DNA of 64,000 bases from Rathayibacter sp. VKM Ac-2857 (GCF_013205025.1 NZ_JABMLE010000002.1:971775-1035774), one strand, 5' to 3'; positions 17,890-27,497 are shown, counted from the stretch's first letter. Notes: generated by a model not told the origin, from the sequence alone. Numbers and translations: made by a program.

Positions 17890-18306
17890 TCAGCGGTCCT
17901 CGGCACCGCTGCCCTCGTAGTCCGCGTCGGTGATGTGCTCGGCCCAGGCCGTGGTCGTCGACGGGTCGTCGGCGGCCTCGAGCACGGCGAGGTGCTCCAT
18001 GAAGACGCCGGGCGCGGAGGCGTGCCAGTGCTCCTCGCCGGGCGGGGTGTAGAGGGTCTGGCCGGCGTGCACCTCGAGGATCGTGCCGTCGCGGCCGCCG
18101 AAGCGGGCGACGCCCTGGGTCACGTGCAGGTACTGGCCGCGGGCGTGCGAGTGCCAGGCGGTGCGGGCGCCGGGGGCGAACCGCACCCGGGCCATCGTGG
18201 TGCGCTGGTCGGCGTCGTGCGGCATGACGATCGTGTCGAGCCAGACGTCGCCGGCGAACTGCTCGGGCGGGTTCTTGACGGAGGGGGTCGTCGGTTCGAT
18301 GTTCAC
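17890..18306 (-). CDS. Cupin-domain protein
   Basis: A 138-residue single-domain cupin. Motif 1 is WHSHARGQYLHVTQGVARF and motif 2 is PGEEHWHASAPG, giving the His/Glu metal-binding set of the fold. The opening NIEPTTPSVKNPPEQFAGDVWLD resembles the carboxymuconolactone decarboxylase-associated cupins and the (R)-mandelonitrile-lyase-like cupin group. The substrate is unknown. The gene is monocistronic, separated by 196 bp from the divergent MBL-fold gene; the two might share regulation. Confidence 0.85.
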   Translation of the reverse strand: MNIEPTTPSVKNPPEQFAGDVWLDTIVMPHDADQRTTMARVRFAPGARTAWHSHARGQYLHVTQGVARFGGRDGTILEVHAGQTLYTPPGEEHWHASAPGVFMEHLAVLEAADDPSTTTAWAEHITDADYEGSGAEDR

Positions 18307-18502
18307 GGGGTCCTTCTTCCGGAATGGCGGGGCCGGCGCGCGCGGGCCGGGCGGGCGGGCCGGGCGTCCGCCTCCGTCGCCACGCTAGGCCGGAGTCGGC
18401 GCGCGGGACAGGCCCTGGCGGTACACCTTCCAACGAGGCCTCGCTCGCGCGGGCGCCGCTCGTAGGGTGGTCCCGGAACGACCTCGACGAGCGGAGACGA
18501 TG

Positions 18503-19318
18503 ATGACCCACGCGCACGACGACGAGCGCCGCCAGGCGGTGGCGGGCCCGACCCGCTTCTTCGGCGACGAGGCGTTCGAGGACGACGGTGGCACGACGCT
18601 GCGCTGGCTCGGCATGGCCGGGTTCCTGCTCACCTCGCGCGGCACCTCGCTGATGATCGATCCGCTGCTCGGCGGCTTCGACATGCCGGTGCTGATCGAC
18701 TTCCCGATCGCCGCGGCCGCCGTGCCACGCCTGGACGCGGTGCTGGTGACGCACAGCGACAACGACCACTTCAGCCGGCCGACCTGCCGCGAGCTCGCGC
18801 CGGTCACAACCGCGTTCCACTCGACGCGCTACGTCGCCTCGGAGATGACCGCCGAGGGGCTGCCGGCGCACGGGCACGGGATCGACGACGCGTTCGAGGT
18901 CGGCGGCGTCGGCGTCCGGCTGACCCCGGCCGACCACGCCTGGCAGAACGCGTTCCCCGAGCCGGGGCAGCGCTTCTTCGAGGAGGAGGACGCCTGCGGC
19001 TTCTGGCTCGAGACTCCCGACGGCACGGTCTGGGCGCCGGGCGACTCGCGGCTGATCCGCGAGCACCACCTCACCGGGCCGAGCCCCGACGTGATGCTCT
19101 TCGACTTCTCGGACAGCGAGTGGCATTTCACCTTCGAGGGCGCGACCGAGATGGCGGACGCGCATCCGACGTCGCAGCTGCTGCTGCACCACTGGGGCTC
19201 AGTCGATTCGCCGGACTTCGCGCCGTTCAACGGCGACCCGGCGGACGTGCTGCGCGCGGTGTCGCATCCGGAGCGGGTGCACGTGCTGGCGCCCGGGGAG
19301 CCCTTCCGGCTGGGCTGA
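18503..19318 (+). CDS. MBL-fold metallo-hydrolase
   Basis: A 271-residue member of the beta-lactamase-like L-ascorbate-6-P lactonase/UlaG-type branch. It shows LRWLGMAGFLLTSRGTSLMIDP, then VLVTHSDNDHFSRP (a variant of the H-x-H-x-D-H motif, with H, D and DH retained), LTPADHAWQ, WAPGDSR and LLHHWGS as later metal ligands. Two adjacent ATGs (18500 and 18503) follow GGAG at 18493; the second has the better spacing. The physiological substrate is unknown. Loss of one His in the first motif, compared with classical enzymes, is a feature to note. Confidence 0.83.
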   Translation: MTHAHDDERRQAVAGPTRFFGDEAFEDDGGTTLRWLGMAGFLLTSRGTSLMIDPLLGGFDMPVLIDFPIAAAAVPRLDAVLVTHSDNDHFSRPTCRELAPVTTAFHSTRYVASEMTAEGLPAHGHGIDDAFEVGGVGVRLTPADHAWQNAFPEPGQRFFEEEDACGFWLETPDGTVWAPGDSRLIREHHLTGPSPDVMLFDFSDSEWHFTFEGATEMADAHPTSQLLLHHWGSVDSPDFAPFNGDPADVLRAVSHPERVHVLAPGEPFRLG

Positions 19319-19365
19319 GGGGTCCGGCTGGGCTGAGCAGCGGCTCGCGGTCGGGGTCGCCGCGC

Positions 19366-20547
19366 TCAGACCGCCGGCTGCGCCGCGGGGAGCACCAGGG
19401 CCGAGCGGCGGCCGAGCAGCCAGACCGTGAGCGCGAAGCCGCTCAGCACGGCGCCGGCGACGCAGACCGCGCCCCAGCCGCCGTGGGTCCAGAGGAAGGA
19501 CGCGAGGGCCGAGCCGATCGCTCCGCAGACGAAGTTGGTCGTCACGAACGCGGTGTTCAGCCGGCTGCGCGCGGACGGGTCGACCTGGAACATCCGCGAC
19601 TGGACCAGGATGTTGTGGCCCTGGATCGCGACGTCGAGCACCAGGATCGCGACGATGACCGCGACGATCGAGCCGCCTCCGACGCCGGCGATCACGAACG
19701 ACAGCAGCACGGCCGCCCAGGCGACGCCGATCGTCGGGAGCGCCAGGCCGCGGTCGTGCAGGTGCCCGGCGCGCTGGGCGGCGATCGCGCCGGCGAGGCC
19801 GATCAGGCCGAAGAGCCCGATCGTGCCGACGTCGAAGGAGAACGGCGGGGCGCTGAGCAGGAAGGTCAGCGAGGTCCAGAATATCGTGAAGACGGCGAAG
19901 GACGTGCCACCGAGGGCGAGGCTCCAGCGCACCGAGCGCTCGCGCCGGACGATGGCGAAGACGGAGGCGATCAGGGCCGGGTAGCGCAGGCGGGTGCGCG
20001 GCGGGAGCGACGGGATCGCTCGGGCGAGCAGGACCGCGAGCACCACGCCCGCGACCGCCGCGACCACGTAGACGGTGCGCCAGCCGGCGGCCTGCGCGAT
20101 GAGGCCGCTGATGGTCCGCGAGACGAGGATGCCGGTCAGGATGCCCGAGACGACGGTGCCGACGACCCGGCCGCGGGTGGCGTCGTCGGCGAGGTCGCCC
20201 GCGAGCGGGGCGAGGATCTGGCCGGCGACGGTGGTCAGGCCGACCAGCGCGAGGGTGGCGACGAGCACGGCGAAGGTCGGGGCGAGTGCGCAGGCGAGCA
20301 GGGCGAGGGAGGCGCAGAGCATCGCGGCCGGGACGAGGACGCGGCGGTCGAGCACGTCGCCGAGCGGGACGAAGAGGAGCACGCCGAGGGCGTAGCCGAG
20401 CTGCGTCGCGGTGACGAGCCAGCCCGCGGATCCGGTGCTGGTGCCGAGGTCGGTGGCGAGGAAGTCGAGCAGCGGCTGGGCCCAGTAGAGGTTGCCGACG
20501 GCGACGCCGCCCGCGATCGCGAAGAGGAGGGTGGTGCGGCGGTTCAC
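19366..20547 (-). CDS. MFS transporter
   Basis: A 393-residue protein with about twelve hydrophobic segments spread over its length and the MFS loop 2-3 signature PLGDVLDRRVLVPAAM. It opens LLFAIAGGVAVGNLYWAQPLLDFLATDLG, a sequence typical of the small-molecule efflux MFS group (YfmO/Bmr-like). Its start overlaps the end of the upstream XRE-family regulator by four bases (ATGA), so the regulator and exporter form one operon. Efflux of a compound sensed by the regulator is the most plausible role (inference). Confidence 0.88.
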   Translation of the reverse strand: MNRRTTLLFAIAGGVAVGNLYWAQPLLDFLATDLGTSTGSAGWLVTATQLGYALGVLLFVPLGDVLDRRVLVPAAMLCASLALLACALAPTFAVLVATLALVGLTTVAGQILAPLAGDLADDATRGRVVGTVVSGILTGILVSRTISGLIAQAAGWRTVYVVAAVAGVVLAVLLARAIPSLPPRTRLRYPALIASVFAIVRRERSVRWSLALGGTSFAVFTIFWTSLTFLLSAPPFSFDVGTIGLFGLIGLAGAIAAQRAGHLHDRGLALPTIGVAWAAVLLSFVIAGVGGGSIVAVIVAILVLDVAIQGHNILVQSRMFQVDPSARSRLNTAFVTTNFVCGAIGSALASFLWTHGGWGAVCVAGAVLSGFALTVWLLGRRSALVLPAAQPAV

Positions 20548-21473
20548 TCGGCGGTCCTGTCGGCGGGGGCGGGGTGGTGGGCGGCGGGGCTGGTCCGGGT
20601 CGTCTGCGCGGTCTGGGTCGTCTGCGCGCTCTGCGTCGCCGACCAGCTCGCGAGCAGCTTCAGGGCGTCGTCGCTCGGCGAGCCGGGGTCCGCGCTGTAG
20701 ATGAGGAAGTCGAGACCGGGGTCGCCGAGCGGCTCGAACGCCTCGTAGCTGAGATGCAGGTCGCCGACGATCGGGTGGTGGAAGAACTTGCTGCCGCTGG
20801 CGTGGTGGCGCACCTCGTGGGCGCCCCAGCGGGTGCGGAACTCGTCGCTCCGGGTGGAGAGCTCGCCGACGAGCGCCTGGAGGTCGGCGTCGTGCGGGGC
20901 GCGGCCGGCCTCGGTGCGGAGGATGCCGACGGTGATGTCGGCGGCGGTGCTCCAGACCGGGTAGAACGCCTCGGCCAGCTCGCGCTGCAGGAAGGCGAAG
21001 CGGGCGAGGTTGACCGGGCGCTCCGGGAGCGCGTAGAGGTCGGCGTAGAGCGCACGGAACAGGTCGTTCTCGACCAGGACGTCGAGGCGGCCGTTGCGGA
21101 CGAAGGCGGGGGCCGAGGTGATCGACTCGACCGCGAGCCGCATGCTCGGGCGGACGGCCGCGGGCGCACGACGGCGGGAGCGCAGCGGCGAGCGCTCGGC
21201 GGCGCGGGCGAGGTCGAAGAGGTGCTCGCGCTCGGCGCGGTCGAGGCGGAGGGCGTCGGCGAGCGCCGTCAGCACCGATTCGGACGCCCCGCGGAGGTCG
21301 CCGCGCTCGAGCCGCGAGTAGTACTCGATGCTCACGCCGGCCAGCTGGGCCACCTCGCTGCGGCGCAGGCCCGGGACCCGCCGGTGGCCGCCGGCGGGCA
21401 GCTCGACCTGCTCGGGGGTCAGCCGGGCCCGGCGGGAGGTCAGGAAGTCGCGCGCCTCGGGGTCGTTCGTCAT
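20544..21473 (-). CDS. XRE-family transcriptional regulator with MmyB-like ligand-binding domain
   Basis: A 309-residue regulator. The N-terminal helix-turn-helix spans about residues 30-90 (VPGLRRSEVAQLAGVSIEYYSRLERGDLRGASESVLTAL is the diagnostic stretch, read here in parts). The C-terminal domain is the MmyB-like ligand-binding region, with NLARFAFL, WSTAADITVGILR and HHPIVGDLHLSYE. The tail is a Thr/Gln/Ala-rich stretch. Proteins of this type usually control an adjacent oxidoreductase or exporter; here the MFS gene directly follows. The ATG at 21473 is chosen; an in-frame GTG three codons earlier is an alternative. Confidence 0.9.
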   Translation of the reverse strand: MTNDPEARDFLTSRRARLTPEQVELPAGGHRRVPGLRRSEVAQLAGVSIEYYSRLERGDLRGASESVLTALADALRLDRAEREHLFDLARAAERSPLRSRRRAPAAVRPSMRLAVESITSAPAFVRNGRLDVLVENDLFRALYADLYALPERPVNLARFAFLQRELAEAFYPVWSTAADITVGILRTEAGRAPHDADLQALVGELSTRSDEFRTRWGAHEVRHHASGSKFFHHPIVGDLHLSYEAFEPLGDPGLDFLIYSADPGSPSDDALKLLASWSATQSAQTTQTAQTTRTSPAAHHPAPADRTAE

Positions 21474-21565
21474 GGTTGTCACGCTACGGCGCGGAAGCGC
21501 GGCGAGGGATGCCCTGCGGGGGCACCGGTGCCGCGGGCGGGGGCGACCTGGGGAGCGGCGGCGAG

Positions 21566-21955
21566 CTTGCATGCTGATGGAGTAGGCCGCGAAGCGGGCG
21601 TATGGAGATCCACCACCGTCGGAAGACCGGTCTGCAGACACGCCCTGCTGGGATGCGTGGGTCTCGATACGCCCCTGCGGGGCTACTCGACCAGCATGTT
21701 CTGCGGGCGTCTCTTCCAAGTAGATCCACCCGCATGCGGCACCACTGCTGGAGGACGTGGGTCTCGATACGCCCCTGCGGGGCTACTCGACCAGCATGGG
21801 AGGGCCTGCGGGCACACGCGCGGAGGGAACCGCCCCATGCTGATCGAGTAGGCCGCGAAGCGGACGTATCGAGATCCACCACCGTCTGAAGACACGCCCT
21901 GCTGATGACGGCGGGTCTCGATACGCCCCTGCGGGGCTACTCGACCAGCATGCAG
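21566..21955. repeat. TCGATACGCC mosaic repeat cluster
   Basis: Five or six units in both orientations, with spacers containing CACCACCGTC and CTGCAGACACGCCCTGCTG that recur in other clusters (for example 25500 and 32400). The cluster fills the gap between the divergent XRE gene and the end of the peptide transporter ATPase gene. Confidence 0.8.
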
Positions 21956-21999
21956 GGGGCATGGGCGGCCTCCGCCGACGTCGTGCGCCGGCGAAGGCG

Positions 22000-23577
22000 T
22001 CAGGGGCGGTCGAGGCGGGGGGCGGCGGCCAGCAGGCGGCGGGTGTAGGCCTCGCGCGGGGCGCCGAGGACGGCGGCGGCCGGGCCGGACTCGACGAGGC
22101 GGCCGTCGCGCATCACGGCGATGCGGTCGCTCATGTGCGCGATGACGCCGAGGTCGTGCGAGATCAGGAGCAGGGCGAGGCCGTGGCGGCGCTGGAGGTC
22201 GTCGAGCAGGTCGAGGATCTGCGCCTGGACGGAGACGTCGAGGGCCGAGACCGGCTCGTCGCAGATCAGGACGTCGGGGCGGGTCGCCAGGGCGCGCGCG
22301 ATCGAGACGCGCTGGCGCTGCCCGCCGGAGAGAGTGCGCGGGGAGCGCCGCTCCAGCGACGGCGCGAGGCAGACGCTCTCGAGCAGCGCCGGCACCGACT
22401 CCGCGCCCGCGTCGCGCAGCAGCCGGCCGACGCTCCAGCGCGGATCGAACGACGACAGGCTGTCCTGGTAGATCGCGCCGATCCGCGGGCGGAGCGGTCG
22501 CCGTGCGCGCTCGGTGGCGGCCGACCACGGGCCGCCGTCGAACTCGACCGAGCCCGCATCCGGGCGCCGCAGCGCGAGCAGCAGCCGGGCGACCGTGCTC
22601 TTGCCCGAGCCGGACTCGCCGACGAGGCCGAGGGTCTCGCCGCGGCGCAGCTCGAGGCCGACGCCGTCGACGGCCGTGCGGGTTCCGCCGCCGGGGCGGG
22701 GGAAGCGGGTGACGAGGTCCGTCGCCCGCAGCAGCAGCTCGCCGGGTGCCGCGGGCGGGACGACAGGCGCGTCCGGATCCGTCAGCTGCGACCCGCGCGG
22801 CCGCCCGGCCGGGACCGCGGCGACGAGCGTCCGCGCCGGGACCGACTCCGGCGCGCGCAGCACCCGCGCCGCCGGGCCGTCCTCGACGACCCGGCCGTCC
22901 GCGAGCACCAGGATCCGGTCGGCGAGCCCGGCGACGACGGCGAGGTCGTGCGAGACCAGCAGCAGCGCCCGGCCGCGCGCCTTCTGCTCGGCGAACAGCT
23001 CGAGCACGCGCGCCTGCACGGTGACGTCGAGGGCGGTGGTCGGCTCGTCGGCCACCAGCAGCGGCGGGTCGAGCGCGATCGCGGCGGCGAGCAGCGCCCG
23101 CTGGCGGAGCCCCCCGGAGAGCTCGCCGGAGCGGTCGCGCATCCGCTCCTCCGGGTCGGGCATGCCGACGCTCGCGAGCACCTCGGCCACCCGCGCCGAC
23201 GCCTCCGCCGCGGACAGCCGCGAGTGCAGGCGCAGCACGTCGCCGATCTCGCGGCCGACCGGGCGCAGCGGATCGAGCGAGAGCAGCGCGTCCTGCGGCA
23301 CGAAGCCGACGCCGGCACCGCGGAGGCGGCGCAGCGAGCGCGCGCCCGCACCGATCACCTCCTGGTCGCCGACCCGGACGCTCCCGGTCGCCGCTCCCCC
23401 GCTCAGACCCAGCAGCGCCCGCGCGGTCACGCTCTTGCCCGAGCCCGACTCGCCGACGATCGCGACGCACTCCCCCGGCTCGATGCGGAAGGACACCCCG
23501 TGCACGACCTCGACGCCGTCGAAGGTGACGCGGAGGTCCTCCACCACGGCGACACTGCCCGCACGCGCGGCGCTCAT
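22000..23577 (-). CDS. Fused dipeptide/oligopeptide ABC transporter ATPase (DppD-DppF fusion)
   Basis: A 525-residue protein containing two complete ABC ATPase domains. Domain 1 (about residues 10-250) has GESGSGKSV, LSGGLRQR and LLVADEPTTALD. Domain 2 (about 280-520) has GESGSGKST, LSGGQRQR and LICDEPVSALD. Both carry oligopeptide-transporter features (FVPQDALLSLDP, IYQDSLSSFDP). In many bacteria these are separate genes. The start overlaps the upstream permease gene by four bases. It energises import of peptides or nickel-like substrates with the two permeases and the binding protein at 25842-27497. Confidence 0.92.
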   Translation of the reverse strand: MSAARAGSVAVVEDLRVTFDGVEVVHGVSFRIEPGECVAIVGESGSGKSVTARALLGLSGGAATGSVRVGDQEVIGAGARSLRRLRGAGVGFVPQDALLSLDPLRPVGREIGDVLRLHSRLSAAEASARVAEVLASVGMPDPEERMRDRSGELSGGLRQRALLAAAIALDPPLLVADEPTTALDVTVQARVLELFAEQKARGRALLLVSHDLAVVAGLADRILVLADGRVVEDGPAARVLRAPESVPARTLVAAVPAGRPRGSQLTDPDAPVVPPAAPGELLLRATDLVTRFPRPGGGTRTAVDGVGLELRRGETLGLVGESGSGKSTVARLLLALRRPDAGSVEFDGGPWSAATERARRPLRPRIGAIYQDSLSSFDPRWSVGRLLRDAGAESVPALLESVCLAPSLERRSPRTLSGGQRQRVSIARALATRPDVLICDEPVSALDVSVQAQILDLLDDLQRRHGLALLLISHDLGVIAHMSDRIAVMRDGRLVESGPAAAVLGAPREAYTRRLLAAAPRLDRP

Positions 23578-24413
23578 CGCGCACCCCGCAGCCGGCCGCC
23601 GAGCACCGTCGTCGCGAGCGTGGTCAGCACGATCGCGAGCCCCGGGAAGACCGTCAGCCACCAGGCGCTCGAGAGGTAGGTGCGGCCCGCGGAGAGCATC
23701 GCGCCCCACTCCGGCGCCGGCGGCTCGGCGCCGAGGCCCAAGTAGCTCAGCGCCGAGGCCCAGACGATCGCCTGCCCGACGCCGAGCGTCGCCAGCACCG
23801 CGAGCGGGCCGAAGGTGTTCGGCAGCACGTGTGCGAGCAGGATCCGCGGCGAGGAGTGGCCGAGCACGCGCGCCGCCTCGACGTAGCCGGAGTCGCGGAT
23901 GCCGAGCAGCTGCGTCCGGAGGATGCGCGCGTAGCCGGGCGCGGTGGAGAGGCCGACCGCGACCGTCGCGGGAACGACTCCGGGGCCGGTGACCACGATG
24001 ACCAGCAGCGCGAGCAGCAGCGCGGGGAAGGCGAAGAGGACCTCGAGGACGCGGCCGATCACGCCGTCGACGAAGCGGCCGCCGAACGCCGCGGCGACGC
24101 CCAGCACGGCGCCGAGCACCAGGCCGATCGCGGTGGCGCTGACGCCGATGAGGAGGGAGGCGCCGGCGCCGGAGATCAGGCGGCTGAGCACGTCGCGGCC
24201 CGACTCGTCGGTGCCGAGGAGGTGGCCGGCCGAGGGCGGGTCGAAGGCGTCGCGCGGGGCGATCGCGAGCGGATCGAAGGGGGCGAGGAGGTCGGGGGCG
24301 ACGGCCGCGAGCAGCAGGAGGACGACGAAGGCGAGGGCGAGCAGCTCGCCGACGCGGAGGCGGCCGGCGGCCCGGCGCGAGGGGCGGGCGGCGCGCAGCT
24401 CGAGCTCGCTCAC
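23574..24413 (-). CDS. Peptide-type ABC transporter permease, DppC-like
   Basis: A 279-residue BPD permease. It has the N-terminal OppC-type helix (LLALAFVVLLLLAAVAPDLLAPFDPLA), the DppC signature HLLGTDESGRDVLSRLISGA, about five more helices, and the EAA-like loop EAARVLGHSSPRILLAHVLPNT that docks on the ATPase. The GTG start at 24413 overlaps the stop of the DppB-like gene (GTGA), and the stop overlaps the ATPase start. It is an inner-membrane channel half for an oligopeptide-type importer. Confidence 0.92.
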   Translation of the reverse strand: MSELELRAARPSRRAAGRLRVGELLALAFVVLLLLAAVAPDLLAPFDPLAIAPRDAFDPPSAGHLLGTDESGRDVLSRLISGAGASLLIGVSATAIGLVLGAVLGVAAAFGGRFVDGVIGRVLEVLFAFPALLLALLVIVVTGPGVVPATVAVGLSTAPGYARILRTQLLGIRDSGYVEAARVLGHSSPRILLAHVLPNTFGPLAVLATLGVGQAIVWASALSYLGLGAEPPAPEWGAMLSAGRTYLSSAWWLTVFPGLAIVLTTLATTVLGGRLRGAR

Positions 24414-25357
24414 GCGCGGGCCTCCTGCGGGCGGGCGGCGGCGAGGCGCGGGTCGACGAGGCGGGCGACGAGGTCCGTCGCCAGGGTGACGACGATGTAG
24501 GCGAGGGCGGTGACGAGGACCACGCCGGTGACGACGGGCACGTCGCGGACCGTCACCGCGGCCAGCAGCGTCCGGCCGAGGCCGGGCCGGGCGAAGATCG
24601 TCTCGACCACCACCGCGCCGCCGATCAGGTAGCCGAACGCCCAGCCCGAGAGCGAGACGCCCGGCAGCACCGCGTGCCGGAGGGCGTGCCGGAGCCGGAT
24701 GCCGAGCTCGCCCTCGCCGCGAGCGCGGGCCGCGAGCACGAACGGCGACTCCAGCGCGTCGAGGAGGGAGCGGCGCATCACCTGACCGAGGAAGCCGGCC
24801 AGCGGGATCGCGAGGGTCAGCGCGGGCAGGACGAGGCCGTTCGCGGAGCCGGTGCTGACCGGCGGGAACCAGCGCAGCGCGGTCGCGAAGACGGCGATCA
24901 GCACGGTGGCGAGCCAGAAGTGCGGGAGGGCGGCGGCGGTCAGCTCGAGTCCGGAGCCGATCGCGGCGGCCACGCGGCCGCCGCGGGTCGACCAGAGCGC
25001 GGTGGCGAGGGCGAGGACCCAGGCGAGGGTCAGCGCGAGCGCGGCCAGGAGGAGGGTGCCCGGCAGCTGCTGGGCAAGCAGGTCGGCGACGGGGGTGCGC
25101 AGGGAGTAGGAGGTGCCGAGGTCGCCGCGGGCCAGGCGGCCGAGCTGGGTGAGGTACTGCACGAGGAGCGGCTGGTCGAGGCCGTACTGCTCGCGGACCG
25201 CGGCGAGAGCCTCCGGGGACGCCTGCGAGCCGGGGCCGCCGAGGATCGCCTGCGCGGGGTCGCCGGGGATCAGGCGGATGAGGAAGAACACGGCCGTCGC
25301 GACCGCCCAGAGCACCACGAGCGCGCCGCCGAGGCGCAGGAGGAGGCGGCGGATCAT
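24410..25357 (-). CDS. Peptide-type ABC transporter permease, DppB-like
   Basis: A 315-residue BPD permease beginning MIRRLLLRLGGALVVLWAVATAVFFLIRLIPGDPAQ, the classic DppB/OppB opening with the RLIPGDP signature. YGLDQPLLVQYLTQLGRLARGDLGTS follows, then several helices and the EAA loop around RARGEGELGIRLRHALRHAVLPGV. GGAGCCCC lies just upstream of the ATG. It pairs with the DppC-like permease. A 484-bp gap packed with mosaic repeats separates it from its binding-protein gene, unlike the tight coupling of the rest of the operon. Confidence 0.92.
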   Translation of the reverse strand: MIRRLLLRLGGALVVLWAVATAVFFLIRLIPGDPAQAILGGPGSQASPEALAAVREQYGLDQPLLVQYLTQLGRLARGDLGTSYSLRTPVADLLAQQLPGTLLLAALALTLAWVLALATALWSTRGGRVAAAIGSGLELTAAALPHFWLATVLIAVFATALRWFPPVSTGSANGLVLPALTLAIPLAGFLGQVMRRSLLDALESPFVLAARARGEGELGIRLRHALRHAVLPGVSLSGWAFGYLIGGAVVVETIFARPGLGRTLLAAVTVRDVPVVTGVVLVTALAYIVVTLATDLVARLVDPRLAAARPQEARA

Positions 25358-25390
25358 CGGGGGCTCCTTCCGGGGTGCGGGTTCTGGCGG

Positions 25391-25803
25391 GTGGGTCTCG
25401 ATACGCCGCTTCGCGGCTACTCGACCAGCATGCGACCCATGTCGATCGAGTAGCCCGCGGAGCGGGCGTATCGAGATCCACCACCGTCAGGACGCTGAGT
25501 CTGCAGACCCGCCCTGCTGGTGGTGGCGGGTCTCGATACGCCCCTGCGGGGCTACTCGACCAGCATGGTGGAGGAGGCTGCGCCGCTCCTCCGCCAGCGG
25601 GCGATCCATGCTGATCGAGTAGCTCGCGGAGCGGGCGTATCGAGATCCACCGTGATCAGGACGGTGGGTCTCGATACGCCGCTCCGCGGCTACTCGACCA
25701 GCATGCAGGGCCACTCCGCGGCTACTCGACCAGCATGCAGGGCCACTCCGCGGCTACTCGACCAGCATGCAGGGCCGCTGCGCGGCTACTCGACCAGCAT
25801 GCT
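25391..25803. repeat. Mosaic repeats with a 32-bp tandem array inside the peptide transporter operon
   Basis: Several TCGATACGCC units in both orientations are followed at 25683-25803 by about four tandem copies of a 32-bp unit (TCCGCGGCTACTCGACCAGC, then ATGCAGGGCCAC), each copy being half of the normal element plus a short spacer. The period is exactly 32 bp from 25683 to 25715, 25747 and 25779. The cluster lies between the binding-protein gene and the first permease gene, so it is in the untranslated part of their likely common transcript. Confidence 0.85.
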
Positions 25804-25841
25804 CCGGGCGCGAGCCTCGGAAGCAGAGCGGGCGCCGAGGG

Positions 25842-27497
25842 TCAGAGCCAGGCGTCCGCGAACCAGGGGGTCGAGACGGTGGCCAGTGCGGCGACGCCCT
25901 GGACGGCGGAGCGGTGCAGGTAGTGGTTCTGCTGGTCGTAGAGCGGCAGGATCCAGTAGCCCTCGAGCACGATCCGCTGGGCCTGCGAGTAGAGGTCGGC
26001 GCGCTCGGTCTCGTCGACGGTCGCGCTCGCCTGCTCGAGCAGGGCGTCGAGGGCGGGATCGTTCACCTGGGCGTGGTTGGCGAAGTAGCCGCTCGGCGCC
26101 GGGGTGATGCCGGAGGACGCGTAGAGGGTGCGCAGCACGTCCGGTCCGACCTTCGTGTACGGCGCGCTGACCAGCTCGTACTCGTTCGCCGCGAGCGCGG
26201 TGTACCAGCTGGAGAGATCGAGCAGGCTGATCTGCACGTCGAAGCCCGCGACCTTCGCCGACGCCTGGATCTGCTCGAACAGCGACTGCTCGGCCGGGAT
26301 CGACTGGTTGGTGCTGACCGGCAGGCGCAGGACGAGCGGCGCGCCGTCCTTCTCGCGGATGCCGTCGCCGTCGGAGTCGGCCCAGCCCGCGGCCGTGAGG
26401 AGGTCCTCCGCGGCGGCGATCTCGTCGTCCGAGCCGGCGTCCTCGAAGAGCGACGGGTCGGAGTAGGCGGTCGCCTCGCTGCTCGACAGCGGCGAGTACG
26501 AGCGCTCGGCGGTGCCGAAGAAGAGGGAGTCGATCGCGTCGTTGACGCCGACGGCGCGGATGAACGCCTCGCGCACGCTCTGGTCGTCGAAGGGCGCCTG
26601 GCCGGAGTTGAGCTCGAGGCGGTTCACCGAGCCGGGGCGGGGCGCGTCGATCTCGACCAGGTCGGAGGCGTCGGTGGCGGCCGCGAGAGTGTCGGGCTGA
26701 GCGTTGTCGATCACGTCGACCTCGCCCGCCTGCAGTGCCGCGTAGCGGGTGGCGGAGTCGGGGATGAAGCGCCAGGTGATGCTCGAGAGGTAGGCGGGGC
26801 CGTCGTGTCCCTCGCCGGTCGGGCCGGTCGCGGCGTCGTAGTCGTCGTTGCGGGTGAGGGTCACGTGGTCCTGCTTGACCCACTCCGTCACCGTGAACGG
26901 GCCCGTGCCGACGGGCGCCTCGCAGTTCGCCTCCTCGCCGCGGGCGATGCCGGTGGGCGACTCGATCGCGGTCCACGGCTGCGAGAGCGACTCGAGCAGC
27001 GCGCTGTCGGGGGCGCTGAGGGCGAAGCGGGCGACGGTCGGCGAGACGGCGGTGACCGACTCGACCTTCGCGACGGCGAGGTAGCCGGTGGAGGACTTGG
27101 TCGCCGGATCCTGCAGGTGCGCGATGTTCGCGGCGACCGCGTCGGCGTCGAGCGGGGTGCCGTCGGTGAAGGTCAGGCCCTCGCGGAGGGTGAAGTCGTA
27201 GCTGAGCGCGTCGTCCGAGACGGTCCACGACTCCGCGAGCCACGGGGTGATCGTGCCGTCGTCGCTGCGCGAGACGAGCGACTCCAGCACCTGGGTCGCG
27301 AGCAGCGCCTGCGGGTAGTTGCCGCCGACGTGCGGGTCGAGGCAGGTGGGCTCTGCGTCGCCGGTCGCGTAGGTGAGGACGCCGTCGGCGACCGGGGTGC
27401 TGGAGCCTCCCCCGGTGTCGCCGCCGTCGGCGGTGCAGCCGGTCAGCAGGAGGGCGGAGGCAGCGAGGGCGGCGAGGGCGGAACGGCGCAGAGTCAT
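25842..27497 (-). CDS. Peptide-type ABC transporter substrate-binding lipoprotein (SBP family 5)
   Basis: A 551-residue extracytoplasmic binding protein. The signal peptide ends in the lipobox LLLTGC, so it is membrane-anchored. Family 5 features include the early LTYATGDAEPTCLDPHVGGNYPQ stretch (read in parts), LAESWTVSDDALSYDFTLREGLTFTDGTPL, VGTGPFTV and ERADLYSQAQRIVLEGYWILPLYD. It delivers a peptide or other ligand to the DppB/C-like permeases downstream. The ligand cannot be predicted; family 5 also includes nickel, sugar and opine binders. Confidence 0.92.
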   Translation of the reverse strand: MTLRRSALAALAASALLLTGCTADGGDTGGGSSTPVADGVLTYATGDAEPTCLDPHVGGNYPQALLATQVLESLVSRSDDGTITPWLAESWTVSDDALSYDFTLREGLTFTDGTPLDADAVAANIAHLQDPATKSSTGYLAVAKVESVTAVSPTVARFALSAPDSALLESLSQPWTAIESPTGIARGEEANCEAPVGTGPFTVTEWVKQDHVTLTRNDDYDAATGPTGEGHDGPAYLSSITWRFIPDSATRYAALQAGEVDVIDNAQPDTLAAATDASDLVEIDAPRPGSVNRLELNSGQAPFDDQSVREAFIRAVGVNDAIDSLFFGTAERSYSPLSSSEATAYSDPSLFEDAGSDDEIAAAEDLLTAAGWADSDGDGIREKDGAPLVLRLPVSTNQSIPAEQSLFEQIQASAKVAGFDVQISLLDLSSWYTALAANEYELVSAPYTKVGPDVLRTLYASSGITPAPSGYFANHAQVNDPALDALLEQASATVDETERADLYSQAQRIVLEGYWILPLYDQQNHYLHRSAVQGVAALATVSTPWFADAWL

